Below, piece after piece: positions 34,071 through 42,537 of a stretch of DNA of 64,000 nt. The stretch lies in assembly GCA_949296245.1 (NCBI GenBank), contig CASFNW010000001.1, positions 29,809-93,808 of the forward strand. The letters are read 5' to 3'. The notes beneath the pieces were generated by a model that did no database searches, was not told the DNA's origin, and saw only the letters and a list, made by a program, of their open reading frames with translations. The DNA is from an uncultured bacterium. GTDB lineage: Bacteria > Cyanobacteriota > Vampirovibrionia > Gastranaerophilales > Gastranaerophilaceae. The translations under genes and the position numbers were made by a program. How positions within the stretch are numbered: the stretch's first letter is position 1; each line of letters starts with the position of its first letter.

Positions 34071-35330
34071 TTAAACATCAGGCAAATCACCCATTACAAC
34101 CGCGGTTTCTTTTGCATCTAAATGAAAGGCCGTGTGTAATGCTTTTATAGCTGTATTTGATTGTCCTTTCTCAACAAGACAGCTTATTTTAATCTCACTA
34201 GTAGAAATCATTTTTATATTTATGCCTGCTTCTGCAAGTGCTTTAAACATTGAGGCAGCAATACCCGGCCTATCAACCATGCCTGCTCCTACAATCGAAA
34301 CCTTTGCAATATCTTCATCAACCAGCACTCCTGAAGCATGAATTTCTCTTATAATTTCTTTTACTATTTCCATTGTTTTTTCATAATCTGTTTTAGCAAC
34401 AGTAAAGGCTATATCATTTGTATCATCGCTTCTTCCGTATGACTGTATAATCATATCTACACTTATATCCGAGTTTGACAATAGTTCGAATATTTTTGCA
34501 GCATTACCCGGTTTATCCGGAACTTCTGTTACAACTATTCTTATTTGAGATAAATCAGCAGCCACGCCCGCAACGGGTTTATAAATTTCCATATCATCAA
34601 CTCCTATAATATAAGTTCCTGTATCTTCTAATTTGAAAGTGCTTCTTACTCTAAGCGGAACCTGATACTGCTTTGCTGTTTCAACTGAACGGGGATGCAA
34701 AACATTGGCTCCAACATGCGCTAATTCCAGCATTTCTTCATATGAAATTTCATCTAATTTCGTTGCACATGGTACGATTCTCGGGTCTGTTGTATAAACA
34801 CCTTCTACATCTGTATAAATATCACATCTGTCGGCGTTCAATGCACCGGCAATTGCTACTGCAGAAGTATCAGAGCCTCCTCTGCCGAGTGTTGTAATTT
34901 CTCCTTCAGGAGTTACACCCTGAAAACCTGCAACGACTATAATTTCTCCTTTGTCCAGATGTTCCTTTAATTTATTTGTTTTTATATCAACAATTCTTGC
35001 TTTTGAATGAACACATTCTGTGATGATACCTACCTGCATTGCATTCATACTAACAGCTGCATAACCTTGAGCCTGTATTGCCATTGTAAGAAGTGCAATA
35101 GAAACCTGCTCGCCCGTAGCAAGCAGCATATCCATTTCTCTTGAATTAGGACGAGAGGTAATCTCATTTGCCATTTTTACAAGATAATCTGTTGTATGAC
35201 CCATAGCAGAAACAACTACTATAACATCATTGCCGTTCTTTTTCTCTCTTATAACAGCAGATGCTACATTTTTGATTTTTTCTGTGTCAGCTACAGAAGT
35301 GCCGCCAAATTTTTGAACAATTATACCCAC
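34071..35330 (-). CDS. lysC: Aspartate kinase
   Basis: Phosphorylates aspartate, the entry to lysine, diaminopimelate, threonine and methionine. 419 residues with K-F-G-G-T-S-V at 7-13, V-V-V-V-S-A-M-G, G-R-G-G-S-D-T-S-A near 150 and two ACT domains at the C-terminus (about 265-340 and 345-415), so it is likely feedback inhibited by an amino acid. Spaced two bases from the TPR gene upstream. Together with the DapL-like gene it suggests a full DAP route. Confidence 0.95.
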   Translation of the reverse strand: MGIIVQKFGGTSVADTEKIKNVASAVIREKKNGNDVIVVVSAMGHTTDYLVKMANEITSRPNSREMDMLLATGEQVSIALLTMAIQAQGYAAVSMNAMQVGIITECVHSKARIVDIKTNKLKEHLDKGEIIVVAGFQGVTPEGEITTLGRGGSDTSAVAIAGALNADRCDIYTDVEGVYTTDPRIVPCATKLDEISYEEMLELAHVGANVLHPRSVETAKQYQVPLRVRSTFKLEDTGTYIIGVDDMEIYKPVAGVAADLSQIRIVVTEVPDKPGNAAKIFELLSNSDISVDMIIQSYGRSDDTNDIAFTVAKTDYEKTMEIVKEIIREIHASGVLVDEDIAKVSIVGAGMVDRPGIAASMFKALAEAGINIKMISTSEIKISCLVEKGQSNTAIKALHTAFHLDAKETAVVMGDLPDV

Positions 35331-35332
35331 TT

Positions 35333-37051
35333 TTAATTTGCCTCACACTTGAATTTTTCCAGTAACAAATTTTTTATAGCCAGTACCTTATCGTTATTAT
35401 ACATCTCTAAAAATTTATTACAACTCTCAAGAATGGTTTTTACTGCCGAATTATCTATTATGCAATCTTGCGGTAAATTTTCAAATACACGTGTTAAGAG
35501 CTCTTGAAACTCAGGAAGTTGTATAGCACTATCTATTACTGATATTAGCGTAGATAAAGCTTCTTTTGTTTTTTGTAAATGTAACAGCGTTTCAGCTTTA
35601 CCCATATAGGCAAGAAGATAATCAGGAGCATTTTTTATTGCATTTTCAAATTTTTCAATTGCTTCGTCAAATTTTTCTGATTTCATAAGTATTATGCCAA
35701 AGGCAAAACTTGTATATGGAGAATTTTTATCAAGAAGATATGCAGTCCTAACTTTTCTCTGTGCTTCTTTGAGATTTCCTGTTTCCATAAGCAAGTTTGC
35801 ATAATTTATGTATGCCTGTATGTATTTTGGACAGTATTCTATACATTTTTTAAAATATTCTTTTGCTTTTGAAAAATCATTCTTTTTGTAATAACAATTT
35901 GCAATATTAAAGTATATTCTGTAATTTTTTCTGTCATTTTCAAAAGAGCGTTTATATAATTCTAAAGCAGAACTATAGTCCTGTCTGTTATAAGCAATTG
36001 CTGCAAGATTATACAATGCAAGCGGATTTACCGGATTCTTTTCAAGAACTTTATTAAAAAAATCTTCTGCTTGAGTGTATTCTTTGCTCATTAGAAAATT
36101 TACACCCAGATTAAATAATACAATCTCCTGTGATGGATCCAACATTAATGATTTATATAATTTTTCTCTTGCTTCATCAATATGATTGTATTTTTGTAGA
36201 GCAAGTCCCCAGTTTGTATAAAAATTGGCATTTGTTTGTGCATTATCTTCTGCTGATTTAAAAGTATTTAGACATAAAGTATCTTTACCTGTATTAAGGT
36301 AACACTCAGCAAGTATTATATAAGCATCTACATTAGCTTGATTAATATTAATTGCTTCCTTTGCATATTTTATAGCAAGTTTATAATTGTATTGTTTTAA
36401 ATAACACAATGCAAGGTAATAGTATGAATCATACTTATCCTCAGAATATATAAGGCTGTGATTAAATCTTATTATTGCTTCATTGTAATTTTTTTCTTCT
36501 AAAAGAAGTAATCCCCACAAAAATGGAGTAATAGGATTTGCAGGATTTAGAGTCGCTGCCTTTTTAAATTTTTCTTCAGCTTCTTTATTTTTTCCGGCTT
36601 TTGCAAGGGATATACCCCAGTTTAAATAAGTATCAGTGTCTCTTGGATCATATTTTTGTGCAAGTTTGTATATTTCAATTGCACTTTTCAAATCTCCTAT
36701 TTCTGATAGTGCAGACGCCCACATTGCATATGCTCTTGAATTAAATTTATCTATTTTTACTGCCCTTCGGAAGTTTTTTATTGCTTCTTCAAAATTTTTC
36801 TGCTTTAGCATTGCTATCCCTATATTTATATAGACACCGGGATTCTGATTTGCCATAAGTGCAGCCGTCTGAAGTTTTTCCATTGCTTCATCAAGTTTGC
36901 CTTTTTGCGCAAGATCTATGCCCCAGTTCATATATGCAGATGAGGGTATTTGGACGGTTTTTGAAATTTCATTGTAATTCTTTACAAATTTATCCAATTT
37001 GTCTATATGACTTTTTATTGTTTCTTTAATTTGTAGTAATTTTCTACTCAT
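35333..37051 (-). CDS. Large TPR scaffold protein
   Basis: 572 residues of nearly continuous TPR, about fourteen units, each with A/G-x-x-Y and A-I-x-x-Y-K-x-A patterns. No signal peptide or membrane helix. It overlaps the upstream HAD phosphatase gene by four bases (ATGA) and precedes lysC by two, so it is translated from the same message. TPR proteins near nonulosonate genes may act in glycan or flagellin glycosylation, but that is inference. Confidence 0.8.
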   Translation of the reverse strand: MSRKLLQIKETIKSHIDKLDKFVKNYNEISKTVQIPSSAYMNWGIDLAQKGKLDEAMEKLQTAALMANQNPGVYINIGIAMLKQKNFEEAIKNFRRAVKIDKFNSRAYAMWASALSEIGDLKSAIEIYKLAQKYDPRDTDTYLNWGISLAKAGKNKEAEEKFKKAATLNPANPITPFLWGLLLLEEKNYNEAIIRFNHSLIYSEDKYDSYYYLALCYLKQYNYKLAIKYAKEAININQANVDAYIILAECYLNTGKDTLCLNTFKSAEDNAQTNANFYTNWGLALQKYNHIDEAREKLYKSLMLDPSQEIVLFNLGVNFLMSKEYTQAEDFFNKVLEKNPVNPLALYNLAAIAYNRQDYSSALELYKRSFENDRKNYRIYFNIANCYYKKNDFSKAKEYFKKCIEYCPKYIQAYINYANLLMETGNLKEAQRKVRTAYLLDKNSPYTSFAFGIILMKSEKFDEAIEKFENAIKNAPDYLLAYMGKAETLLHLQKTKEALSTLISVIDSAIQLPEFQELLTRVFENLPQDCIIDNSAVKTILESCNKFLEMYNNDKVLAIKNLLLEKFKCEAN

Positions 37052-37575
37052 AAATTTGATGTTTCCTTGGTATGCAATAATTGTTGCTTTAATTCCAAGA
37101 TATTGTCTACTATTTCACGAAAAGCACCATTTCCTGCGTTAGCTTTTACTATTTGTATATGAGGAAGCTGTTTTACTTTGTAATTAGCTTCTTCAACAGT
37201 TACAGCATATTTTACACTATTAAGACATTGAATATCATTAATATCATCACCTACATACAGCACTTCATCATCTTTCAAAGAATATTTAGATTTTATGCTT
37301 TCCAATACAGGTAATTTTTCTCTTATTCCTTGATGTATATCAACAAGCGAAAATTTATCCGCAATATAATCAATTTCCGGGCTTTTTTCACCTGATATTA
37401 CGGCAACCTTGATTCCGGTTTTTACAGCAATTGATATCCCCATTAAATCTTTAAAACTTAGCTTTTTTAACTTTGTATCTTTATTGAGGATATAAACCGA
37501 ATTATCAGTAAATATGCCGTCAAAGTCGCTTACAATTATTTTTATATCAGATGAAAGATTCAAAGTTTTGTACAT
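37048..37575 (-). CDS. KdsC-type HAD phosphatase
   Basis: 175 residues. D-F-D-G-I-F-T-D near 17-24 (nucleophile Asp and acid/base Asp), T/S in V-I-S-G-E near 60, and V-G-D-D-I-N-D near 107. The size and cap-less layout match KdsC-like 3-deoxy-octulosonate or nonulosonate-9-phosphatases. Next to a NeuB-like synthase it probably removes the phosphate of its product, making a free nonulosonic acid. One-base overlap with the synthase gene. Exact substrate unknown. Confidence 0.75.
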   Translation of the reverse strand: MYKTLNLSSDIKIIVSDFDGIFTDNSVYILNKDTKLKKLSFKDLMGISIAVKTGIKVAVISGEKSPEIDYIADKFSLVDIHQGIREKLPVLESIKSKYSLKDDEVLYVGDDINDIQCLNSVKYAVTVEEANYKVKQLPHIQIVKANAGNGAFREIVDNILELKQQLLHTKETSNL

Positions 37576-38456
37576 TATACAGATACCTTGCTGCTTTTTC
37601 TTAATTTATTTTTTACAGGAATTTCAGAGTCATAGACAATTTTTTTACCATTGCCAAGTATAATCTTTACTTCTCTTATGTCTCTAACCATTCGTCTTAA
37701 GCCTTCTGGTTCAAGACTCGCTGCCTGGTCTGACCCCCATAATGTTCTGTCTATTGTGATGTGCCTTTCTACAGAGTTTGCACCTAGTTCAACGGCAAGT
37801 ATTGAAGGAAGCAGACCTTTTTCGTGTCCACTGTATCCTATCGGGCATTTAAATTCTCTTCTAAATTGTTCGATAACTCTCAGATTAATTTCTTTATGTT
37901 CTGTCGGGTACGTAGATGTGCACTGGAATATAACCAGATTATCTTCACCTAATATACTTACTGCATGACGGATTTCTTCCATTGTGCTCATACCGGTTGA
38001 TAAAAGCACCGGCTTGCCTGTAGATTTAATTTTATATAAAAATTCATCATCAGTAAGCAGTGCCGATGCAATTTTATGACAGGGCACATCAAACTGTTCT
38101 ATAAAATCTACAGAATCAATGTCCCAGCAAGAAGCAAACCACATTATTCTTTTTTCTTTACAATATCTGTCTATTTCACAATAATCTTCGTAGCTCAATT
38201 CCAAACCAAATTTAAGGTCTCTGTTTGTATTGCCATAATAATTAGGGCGATATGTATCCAGCTCTTCAGGTGTGTATACTTTTGTTACGGTTCTTTTTTG
38301 AAATTTTACAGCATCGCACCCTGCCATAACAGCCTCATCTATCATTTTTTTTGCAAGATCAATTGAACCGTTATGGTTTATACCAATTTCTGCAATTATA
38401 AAGCAGGGTGAATCATCACTGATTGTCTTATTGCCTATTACTACTTTATTTCTCAA
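37575..38456 (-). CDS. N-acetylneuraminate synthase-type (NeuB-like) enzyme lacking the SAF domain
   Basis: 293 residues. The TIM barrel is complete: E-I-G-I-N-H-N-G near 23, D-A-V-K-F-Q-K, S-T-G-M-S-T near 155, Q-C-T-S-T-Y-P-T near 175, G-Y-S-G-H near 208 and E-R-H-I-T. NeuB enzymes condense PEP with a hexosamine to form sialic acid, legionaminic or pseudaminic acid. Usual enzymes end in a C-terminal SAF (antifreeze-like) domain; this one stops right at K-L-R-K-S-S, where that domain begins. No remnant is seen downstream. It overlaps the phosphatase start by one base. Confidence 0.75.
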   Translation of the reverse strand: MRNKVVIGNKTISDDSPCFIIAEIGINHNGSIDLAKKMIDEAVMAGCDAVKFQKRTVTKVYTPEELDTYRPNYYGNTNRDLKFGLELSYEDYCEIDRYCKEKRIMWFASCWDIDSVDFIEQFDVPCHKIASALLTDDEFLYKIKSTGKPVLLSTGMSTMEEIRHAVSILGEDNLVIFQCTSTYPTEHKEINLRVIEQFRREFKCPIGYSGHEKGLLPSILAVELGANSVERHITIDRTLWGSDQAASLEPEGLRRMVRDIREVKIILGNGKKIVYDSEIPVKNKLRKSSKVSV

Positions 38457-38477
38457 AATCAGCTCCTGATACTACTA

Positions 38478-38975
38478 TTAATACTTATATTTTTTGTATA
38501 ATTCATCGATACTAGTCGTTTTGCTCTGTGAATCTGTGATATTTTCGATATTTCCCTTTTCATTATCAGTATCAACAGTATCATCAAATTTGTTTTTATC
38601 AAATTCCTTTATCAGATTTATATGGCTCGGGGTTGAACCGATAAGAAGTATTTTGTTGTTCATTTCTACTGAATATATGTGGCGTTGTTGCCCGAGAGAC
38701 ATAGACTGGATAATATTAAATCGTGCTTTGTCTTTAGATTCTGCTATTTTTGCAATATTTTTTCTGTTTACAATATTTAGTTTTGTATAAACCCATCCTG
38801 TAATATATATTAATGCAATTACAAATATCATTGAGAGTACAAGATTCATAACACTTGGAATACCGTAATCTTGTTGTGACATTGACTGTTTCATAGCATC
38901 AGGCAGATTTACAGCAAAAGCAGAACCTGTTGTAGCGAAGAAGCAGAATAATGTTAGAAATAAACTATTTTTCAT
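38478..38975 (-). CDS. FliO-like flagellar export apparatus protein
   Basis: 165 residues. A signal peptide-like N-terminus (M-K-N-S-L-F-L-T-L-F ... A-F-A), one further membrane helix near 38-60, then the FliO-type domain with F-N-I-I-Q-S-M-S-L-G-Q-Q-R-H-I-Y-S-V-E and K-I-L-L-I-G-S-T. FliO stabilises FliP in the flagellar export gate. No other flagellar genes are near, so it is an isolated copy or a related protein. Start moved to the ATG at 38975. Confidence 0.65.
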   Translation of the reverse strand: MKNSLFLTLFCFFATTGSAFAVNLPDAMKQSMSQQDYGIPSVMNLVLSMIFVIALIYITGWVYTKLNIVNRKNIAKIAESKDKARFNIIQSMSLGQQRHIYSVEMNNKILLIGSTPSHINLIKEFDKNKFDDTVDTDNEKGNIENITDSQSKTTSIDELYKKYKY

Positions 38976-39139
38976 CCCTATATAAATTCCATTTACACTT
39001 AAATACTGATTGTATTTTAACACAAGAAAATTACTACTTCAAAAATATGAAATTTATAACAGACATTTAGCTGTTAAATTATTATGACGATATTTATTCA
39101 GTACGGCACAGTTGCATTTATTATAAAGGAAAAAATAGA

Positions 39140-39352
39140 TTGTCAAAAACAAGTATTCAATATCCTGCTTTAATCTATAAGAACAATAAAAACAATGTAT
39201 TTGTTGCAAATTGTATTATAAAAAATCTTATAGGCTATGGACGCAGTGAAAAAGCTGCGATTTCTAACCTGGAAAAAATCTTAAATCGTATGCACAATGA
39301 TTATCCCGTAAGGATAATACCTGTTTATAAGTTTTTAACAGAACTTATCTAA
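39140..39352 (+). CDS. HicB-like small protein
   Basis: 70 residues. Q-Y-P-A-L-I-Y, N-V-F-V-A-N-C, I-G-Y-G-R-S-E-K-A-A-I-S-N-L: the short beta-beta-alpha pattern of HicB-type antitoxins, without the DNA-binding tail. A TTG start follows A-A-A-G-G-A. No HicA toxin sits beside it. Its opening (K-T-S-I-Q-Y) also resembles the convergent small ORF at 39358-39525. A lone HicB-like regulator or a remnant is possible. Confidence 0.55.
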   Translation: MSKTSIQYPALIYKNNKNNVFVANCIIKNLIGYGRSEKAAISNLEKILNRMHNDYPVRIIPVYKFLTELI

Positions 39353-39357
39353 GTTTA

Positions 39358-39525
39358 TTATTGTTCCAGTATTAGATTTAAATTTTCACAAAATTCAATC
39401 GAAATTTTGGGTAATTTCATATTGATTTTTGGTAGTTTATTTATGCTATTTGTTTGCACATAAATTGTTTTGTCATTTTCATTATTGCCTGAATAGCAAT
39501 AAGAATACTGTACGGATGTTTTCAT
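39358..39525 (-). CDS. Small ORF, 55 codons, convergent to the HicB-like gene
   Basis: Starts M-K-T-S-V-Q-Y-S-Y-C-Y, ends I-L-E-Q. AGAGAGGG about seven bases before the ATG is a good ribosome site. Residues K-T-S-V-Q-Y and then N-N-E-N ... I-Y-V-Q-T-N align by eye with K-T-S-I-Q-Y and N-N-K-N ... V-F-V-A-N of the HicB-like neighbour, so the two may be relatives. The rest of 39353-39659 is AT-rich spacer leading to glnA. Could be spurious but looks coding. Confidence 0.5.
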   Translation of the reverse strand: MKTSVQYSYCYSGNNENDKTIYVQTNSINKLPKINMKLPKISIEFCENLNLILEQ

Positions 39526-39659
39526 TGTTTTTCCCTCTCTAATTTTTAATGTCTAGTTTTATCTCTCTATTTATATAAAAAATTTTCAATACAAAACATT
39601 GCTTTTATATATACAATTGTAAAGAAATGTAAATCTGCTATCTACTTGACCCATCTTAG

Positions 39660-41009
39660 ATGGTATCAGATAATGAAGTTATGCTATCTGACCAGGAAAT
39701 TAAAAATATTATTTTAACTAAAAATATTAAAACAATATTTCTTCAGTTCATTGATATAAACGGCAAGATAAAAACTTTGAATATGCCTGCAAAGCAGATT
39801 GATGATATTTTGCAGAATAAGGTGATGTTTGACGGTTCGTCTATAAGCGGATTCAGAGTTAATGAAACTATGGATTTAAGAATATATCCTGATAAATCTA
39901 CTTTTTTAATCTTTCCGTTTGATTTTTCTAATTTACGTAATTCCGCTCGCTTTATATGTGATATACACAATTCCGACGGTACCCCGTTTGACGGTTGTCC
40001 CCGTTCTAATTTAAAAAGAATTATTAAATCATCTGCTGATGCTGGTTATAAAATGAATATAGGTCCTGAACTGGAATTTTTTCTGTTTAGGACGGACGAA
40101 AATAATAATATTTTAAATATTGCGGCTGAATCAACCGGATATTACGATTTAAACAGAAGCAATAAATATGATGAGGCTCTTATAAATATATTGGTCTCAC
40201 TACAAAAAATGGGTTTTGAGATTGATGCCCTGCACCATGAAGGTGCACCATTTCAGCATGAAATAGACCTTGGCTATGATGATATTTTAAAGACGGCTGA
40301 TAATATTATTACTTTTAAATTTATTACAAAGATAATTGCAGATAATTTTGGATTTAAGGCCTCTTTTATGCCAAAACCTGTATATGGACAAAATGGATCG
40401 GGATTGCATCTAAATATTTCTATAACAGATGTTGAGGGGAACAATTTATTTTTTGATGATTCAGATGCAAACAAGCTTTCTGAAACAGCATATAATACAA
40501 TAGGTTCTTTACTAAAAAATATAAAGGGAATTACCGCTGTTTTAAACCCTGCGATTAACAGTTATAAAAGGCTTGTTAAGGACTATGAAGCTCCTATCTA
40601 TATTGTCTGGTCAATTGTGACAAGAAGTGCATTGATTCGTATTCCAGCAAAAAGAGGCAATTCTACAAGACTGGAGCTCCGTTCTGCTGATTGTGCAACA
40701 AATCCATATCTGGCTTTTGCTGTGTTGATGCAGGCATGTGTCGACGGTATTCGAAAGAATGTTGAACCGCCTGTACCTGTTGAGAAAAATTTATTTTTAT
40801 TATCGGGTAATGAAATTAGACAGAGAAAAATAAAATCATTGCCGAGAAATCTTTTTACTGCCTTGGAAGAATTTGAAAAAAGTATGGTTTCTCGAGTTGC
40901 TCTTGGGGATTATATTTTTAATGAATTTTTAAGTTCCAAAAGAATAGAGTGGAATGAATACAGAAAACAGGTAACCCCATGGGAGCTTGAAAAGTATCTC
41001 GATGTTTAA
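39660..41009 (+). CDS. glnA: Glutamine synthetase, type I
   Basis: Makes glutamine from glutamate, ammonia and ATP. 449 residues. Seen: the metal-site G-P-E-L-E-F-F-L-F near 135, G-S-G-L-H near 249 and the substrate-binding R-L-E-L-R near 340. The H-H-E-G-A-P-F-Q-H-E-I-D block differs from the usual H-H-E-V-A-P-G-Q-H-E-I in two places. The size and lack of an obvious adenylylation Tyr context fit the alpha-type. 57 bases before a glutamate-synthase-like gene. A weaker second start (39681) is possible. Confidence 0.93.
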   Translation: MVSDNEVMLSDQEIKNIILTKNIKTIFLQFIDINGKIKTLNMPAKQIDDILQNKVMFDGSSISGFRVNETMDLRIYPDKSTFLIFPFDFSNLRNSARFICDIHNSDGTPFDGCPRSNLKRIIKSSADAGYKMNIGPELEFFLFRTDENNNILNIAAESTGYYDLNRSNKYDEALINILVSLQKMGFEIDALHHEGAPFQHEIDLGYDDILKTADNIITFKFITKIIADNFGFKASFMPKPVYGQNGSGLHLNISITDVEGNNLFFDDSDANKLSETAYNTIGSLLKNIKGITAVLNPAINSYKRLVKDYEAPIYIVWSIVTRSALIRIPAKRGNSTRLELRSADCATNPYLAFAVLMQACVDGIRKNVEPPVPVEKNLFLLSGNEIRQRKIKSLPRNLFTALEEFEKSMVSRVALGDYIFNEFLSSKRIEWNEYRKQVTPWELEKYLDV

Positions 41010-41065
41010 TGATTATATTTATATATTATAATTTTATTGTGAGTTATGGATGATGGAGAGCATAA

Positions 41066-42442
41066 ATGGAAAGAGCAGACAGACAACATCCTGTTGAACA
41101 GGACCCGCAGATAAGAAGAACAAATTTTGAGGCTGTAGAAAGCAACTTTACAGATGAACAAGCAGCCATCGAGGCCTCAAGATGTTTACACTGTAAAAAT
41201 GCAAAATGTGTACAGGGTTGTCCTGTAAATATACAAATTCCTGACTTTATTGCAGCTCTCAAAGAAGGAGATATTGAAAAAGCCGGTGATATTATCAGGC
41301 AAACAAGCATGCTGCCTTCTGTCTGTGGAAGAGTTTGTCCTCAAGAACGCCAATGTGAAGGCAACTGTGTACTCGGTATAAAAGGCAAACCTGTTGCTAT
41401 TGGCGCATTGGAAAGATATGTAGGAGACAAGACTGATGCAAAGACGGGTGAGATAAAAGACTGCGGCAAAAAAGTTGCCATAGTCGGTTCTGGTTGTGCA
41501 GGTATCACTGCCGCTGCTGATTTAAGAAAAGCAGGATATGATGTTACTGTTTTTGAAGCTTTGCATGAACTAGGCGGTGTATTAAGATACGGTATTCCTC
41601 CATTTAGACTTCCAAGAACAGTTCTTGACAGAGAACTGGACGGCTTAAAAAATATAGGCGTTAAGTTTGAAAAAAATGTTATAGTCGGTAAATCTGTAAC
41701 TATTAATCAGCTAAAAGAAGACGGTTTTGATGCAATATTTTTATGCTCCGGCGCAGGTTTGCCAAAGATGATGCACATACCGGGCGAAAATCTCAACGGT
41801 GTTTACAGTGCTAATGAGTTTTTGACAAGAGTAAACCTTATGCATGCCAATGAAGAAACAACACCAACGCCGCTTAAGGTTGGTGAAAAAGTTGCTGTAA
41901 TCGGCGGTGGTAATGTTGCAATGGATGCTGCAAGAACTGCTGTTCGTGTAGGCTATAAAGAGGTTTATATTGCTTATAGAAGAACAGAAGCAGAGCTCCC
42001 TGCAAGACTTGAAGAAATCAGACACGCTAAAGAAGAAGGCGTTGTATTTAAGTTTTTGCATGCTCCGTCAGAAATAATCGGAGAGGATGGGTATGTAAAG
42101 GCAATGAAATTCGACTTGATGGAACTTGGCGAACCTGATGAATCAGGAAGAAGAAGGCCTGTTCCGACCGGTGAATCTGTCACGATTGAGCTTGATGCTG
42201 TTATTGTTGCTCTGGGTACAGGCCCGAATCCGATTATACAATCCTCTGCTCAAAAAGAAGGCTTGAACCTGGAAACTAATAATAAAGGCTACATTATCGT
42301 TAATAAAGACACAGGCGAAACATCAATCCCCGGCGTATATGCAGGCGGAGATGTCGCACCGACAGGTGAATCCAATGCTATCAATGCAATGGGTGCAGGT
42401 AAACGTGCAGCAAAAGCTATTGATGAATATCTGAAAAAATGA
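41066..42442 (+). CDS. gltD: NADPH-dependent glutamate synthase small subunit-type oxidoreductase
   Basis: 458 residues. Iron-sulfur cysteines in C-L-H-C-K-N-A-K-C-V-Q-G-C-P (about 40-53) and C-G-R-V-C-P-Q-E-R-Q-C (about 88-98), FAD-binding G-S-G-C-A-G near 143, and NADPH-binding G-G-G-N-V-A-M-D near 280. The fused N-terminal 4Fe-4S part and length match GltD-type and homotetrameric GltA-like enzymes. Near glnA it most likely moves electrons for glutamate formation; a large GltB partner is not in this window. GGAGAG eight bases before the ATG. Confidence 0.88.
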   Translation: MERADRQHPVEQDPQIRRTNFEAVESNFTDEQAAIEASRCLHCKNAKCVQGCPVNIQIPDFIAALKEGDIEKAGDIIRQTSMLPSVCGRVCPQERQCEGNCVLGIKGKPVAIGALERYVGDKTDAKTGEIKDCGKKVAIVGSGCAGITAAADLRKAGYDVTVFEALHELGGVLRYGIPPFRLPRTVLDRELDGLKNIGVKFEKNVIVGKSVTINQLKEDGFDAIFLCSGAGLPKMMHIPGENLNGVYSANEFLTRVNLMHANEETTPTPLKVGEKVAVIGGGNVAMDAARTAVRVGYKEVYIAYRRTEAELPARLEEIRHAKEEGVVFKFLHAPSEIIGEDGYVKAMKFDLMELGEPDESGRRRPVPTGESVTIELDAVIVALGTGPNPIIQSSAQKEGLNLETNNKGYIIVNKDTGETSIPGVYAGGDVAPTGESNAINAMGAGKRAAKAIDEYLKK

Positions 42443-42479
42443 ATTAAATCAGAATTTAATTTGACTTAACTGTATAAAT

Positions 42480-42514
42480 AAAAAGCCGCAGAATTTTGTG
42501 TTCTGCGGCTTTTT
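42480..42514. terminator. Terminator between gltD-like and the GLUG gene
   Basis: AAAAGCCGCAGAA/TTCTGCGGCTTTT hairpin with a 7-base loop and A/T-rich tails on both sides, serving both convergent genes. Confidence 0.9.
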
Positions 42515-42537
42515 GTGTGTATGGTGAAAATGCAGTG

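Noticed and set aside
39140..39352. Complete hicAB module
   Set aside because: No HicA-like frame is adjacent, and the DNA-binding tail is missing.
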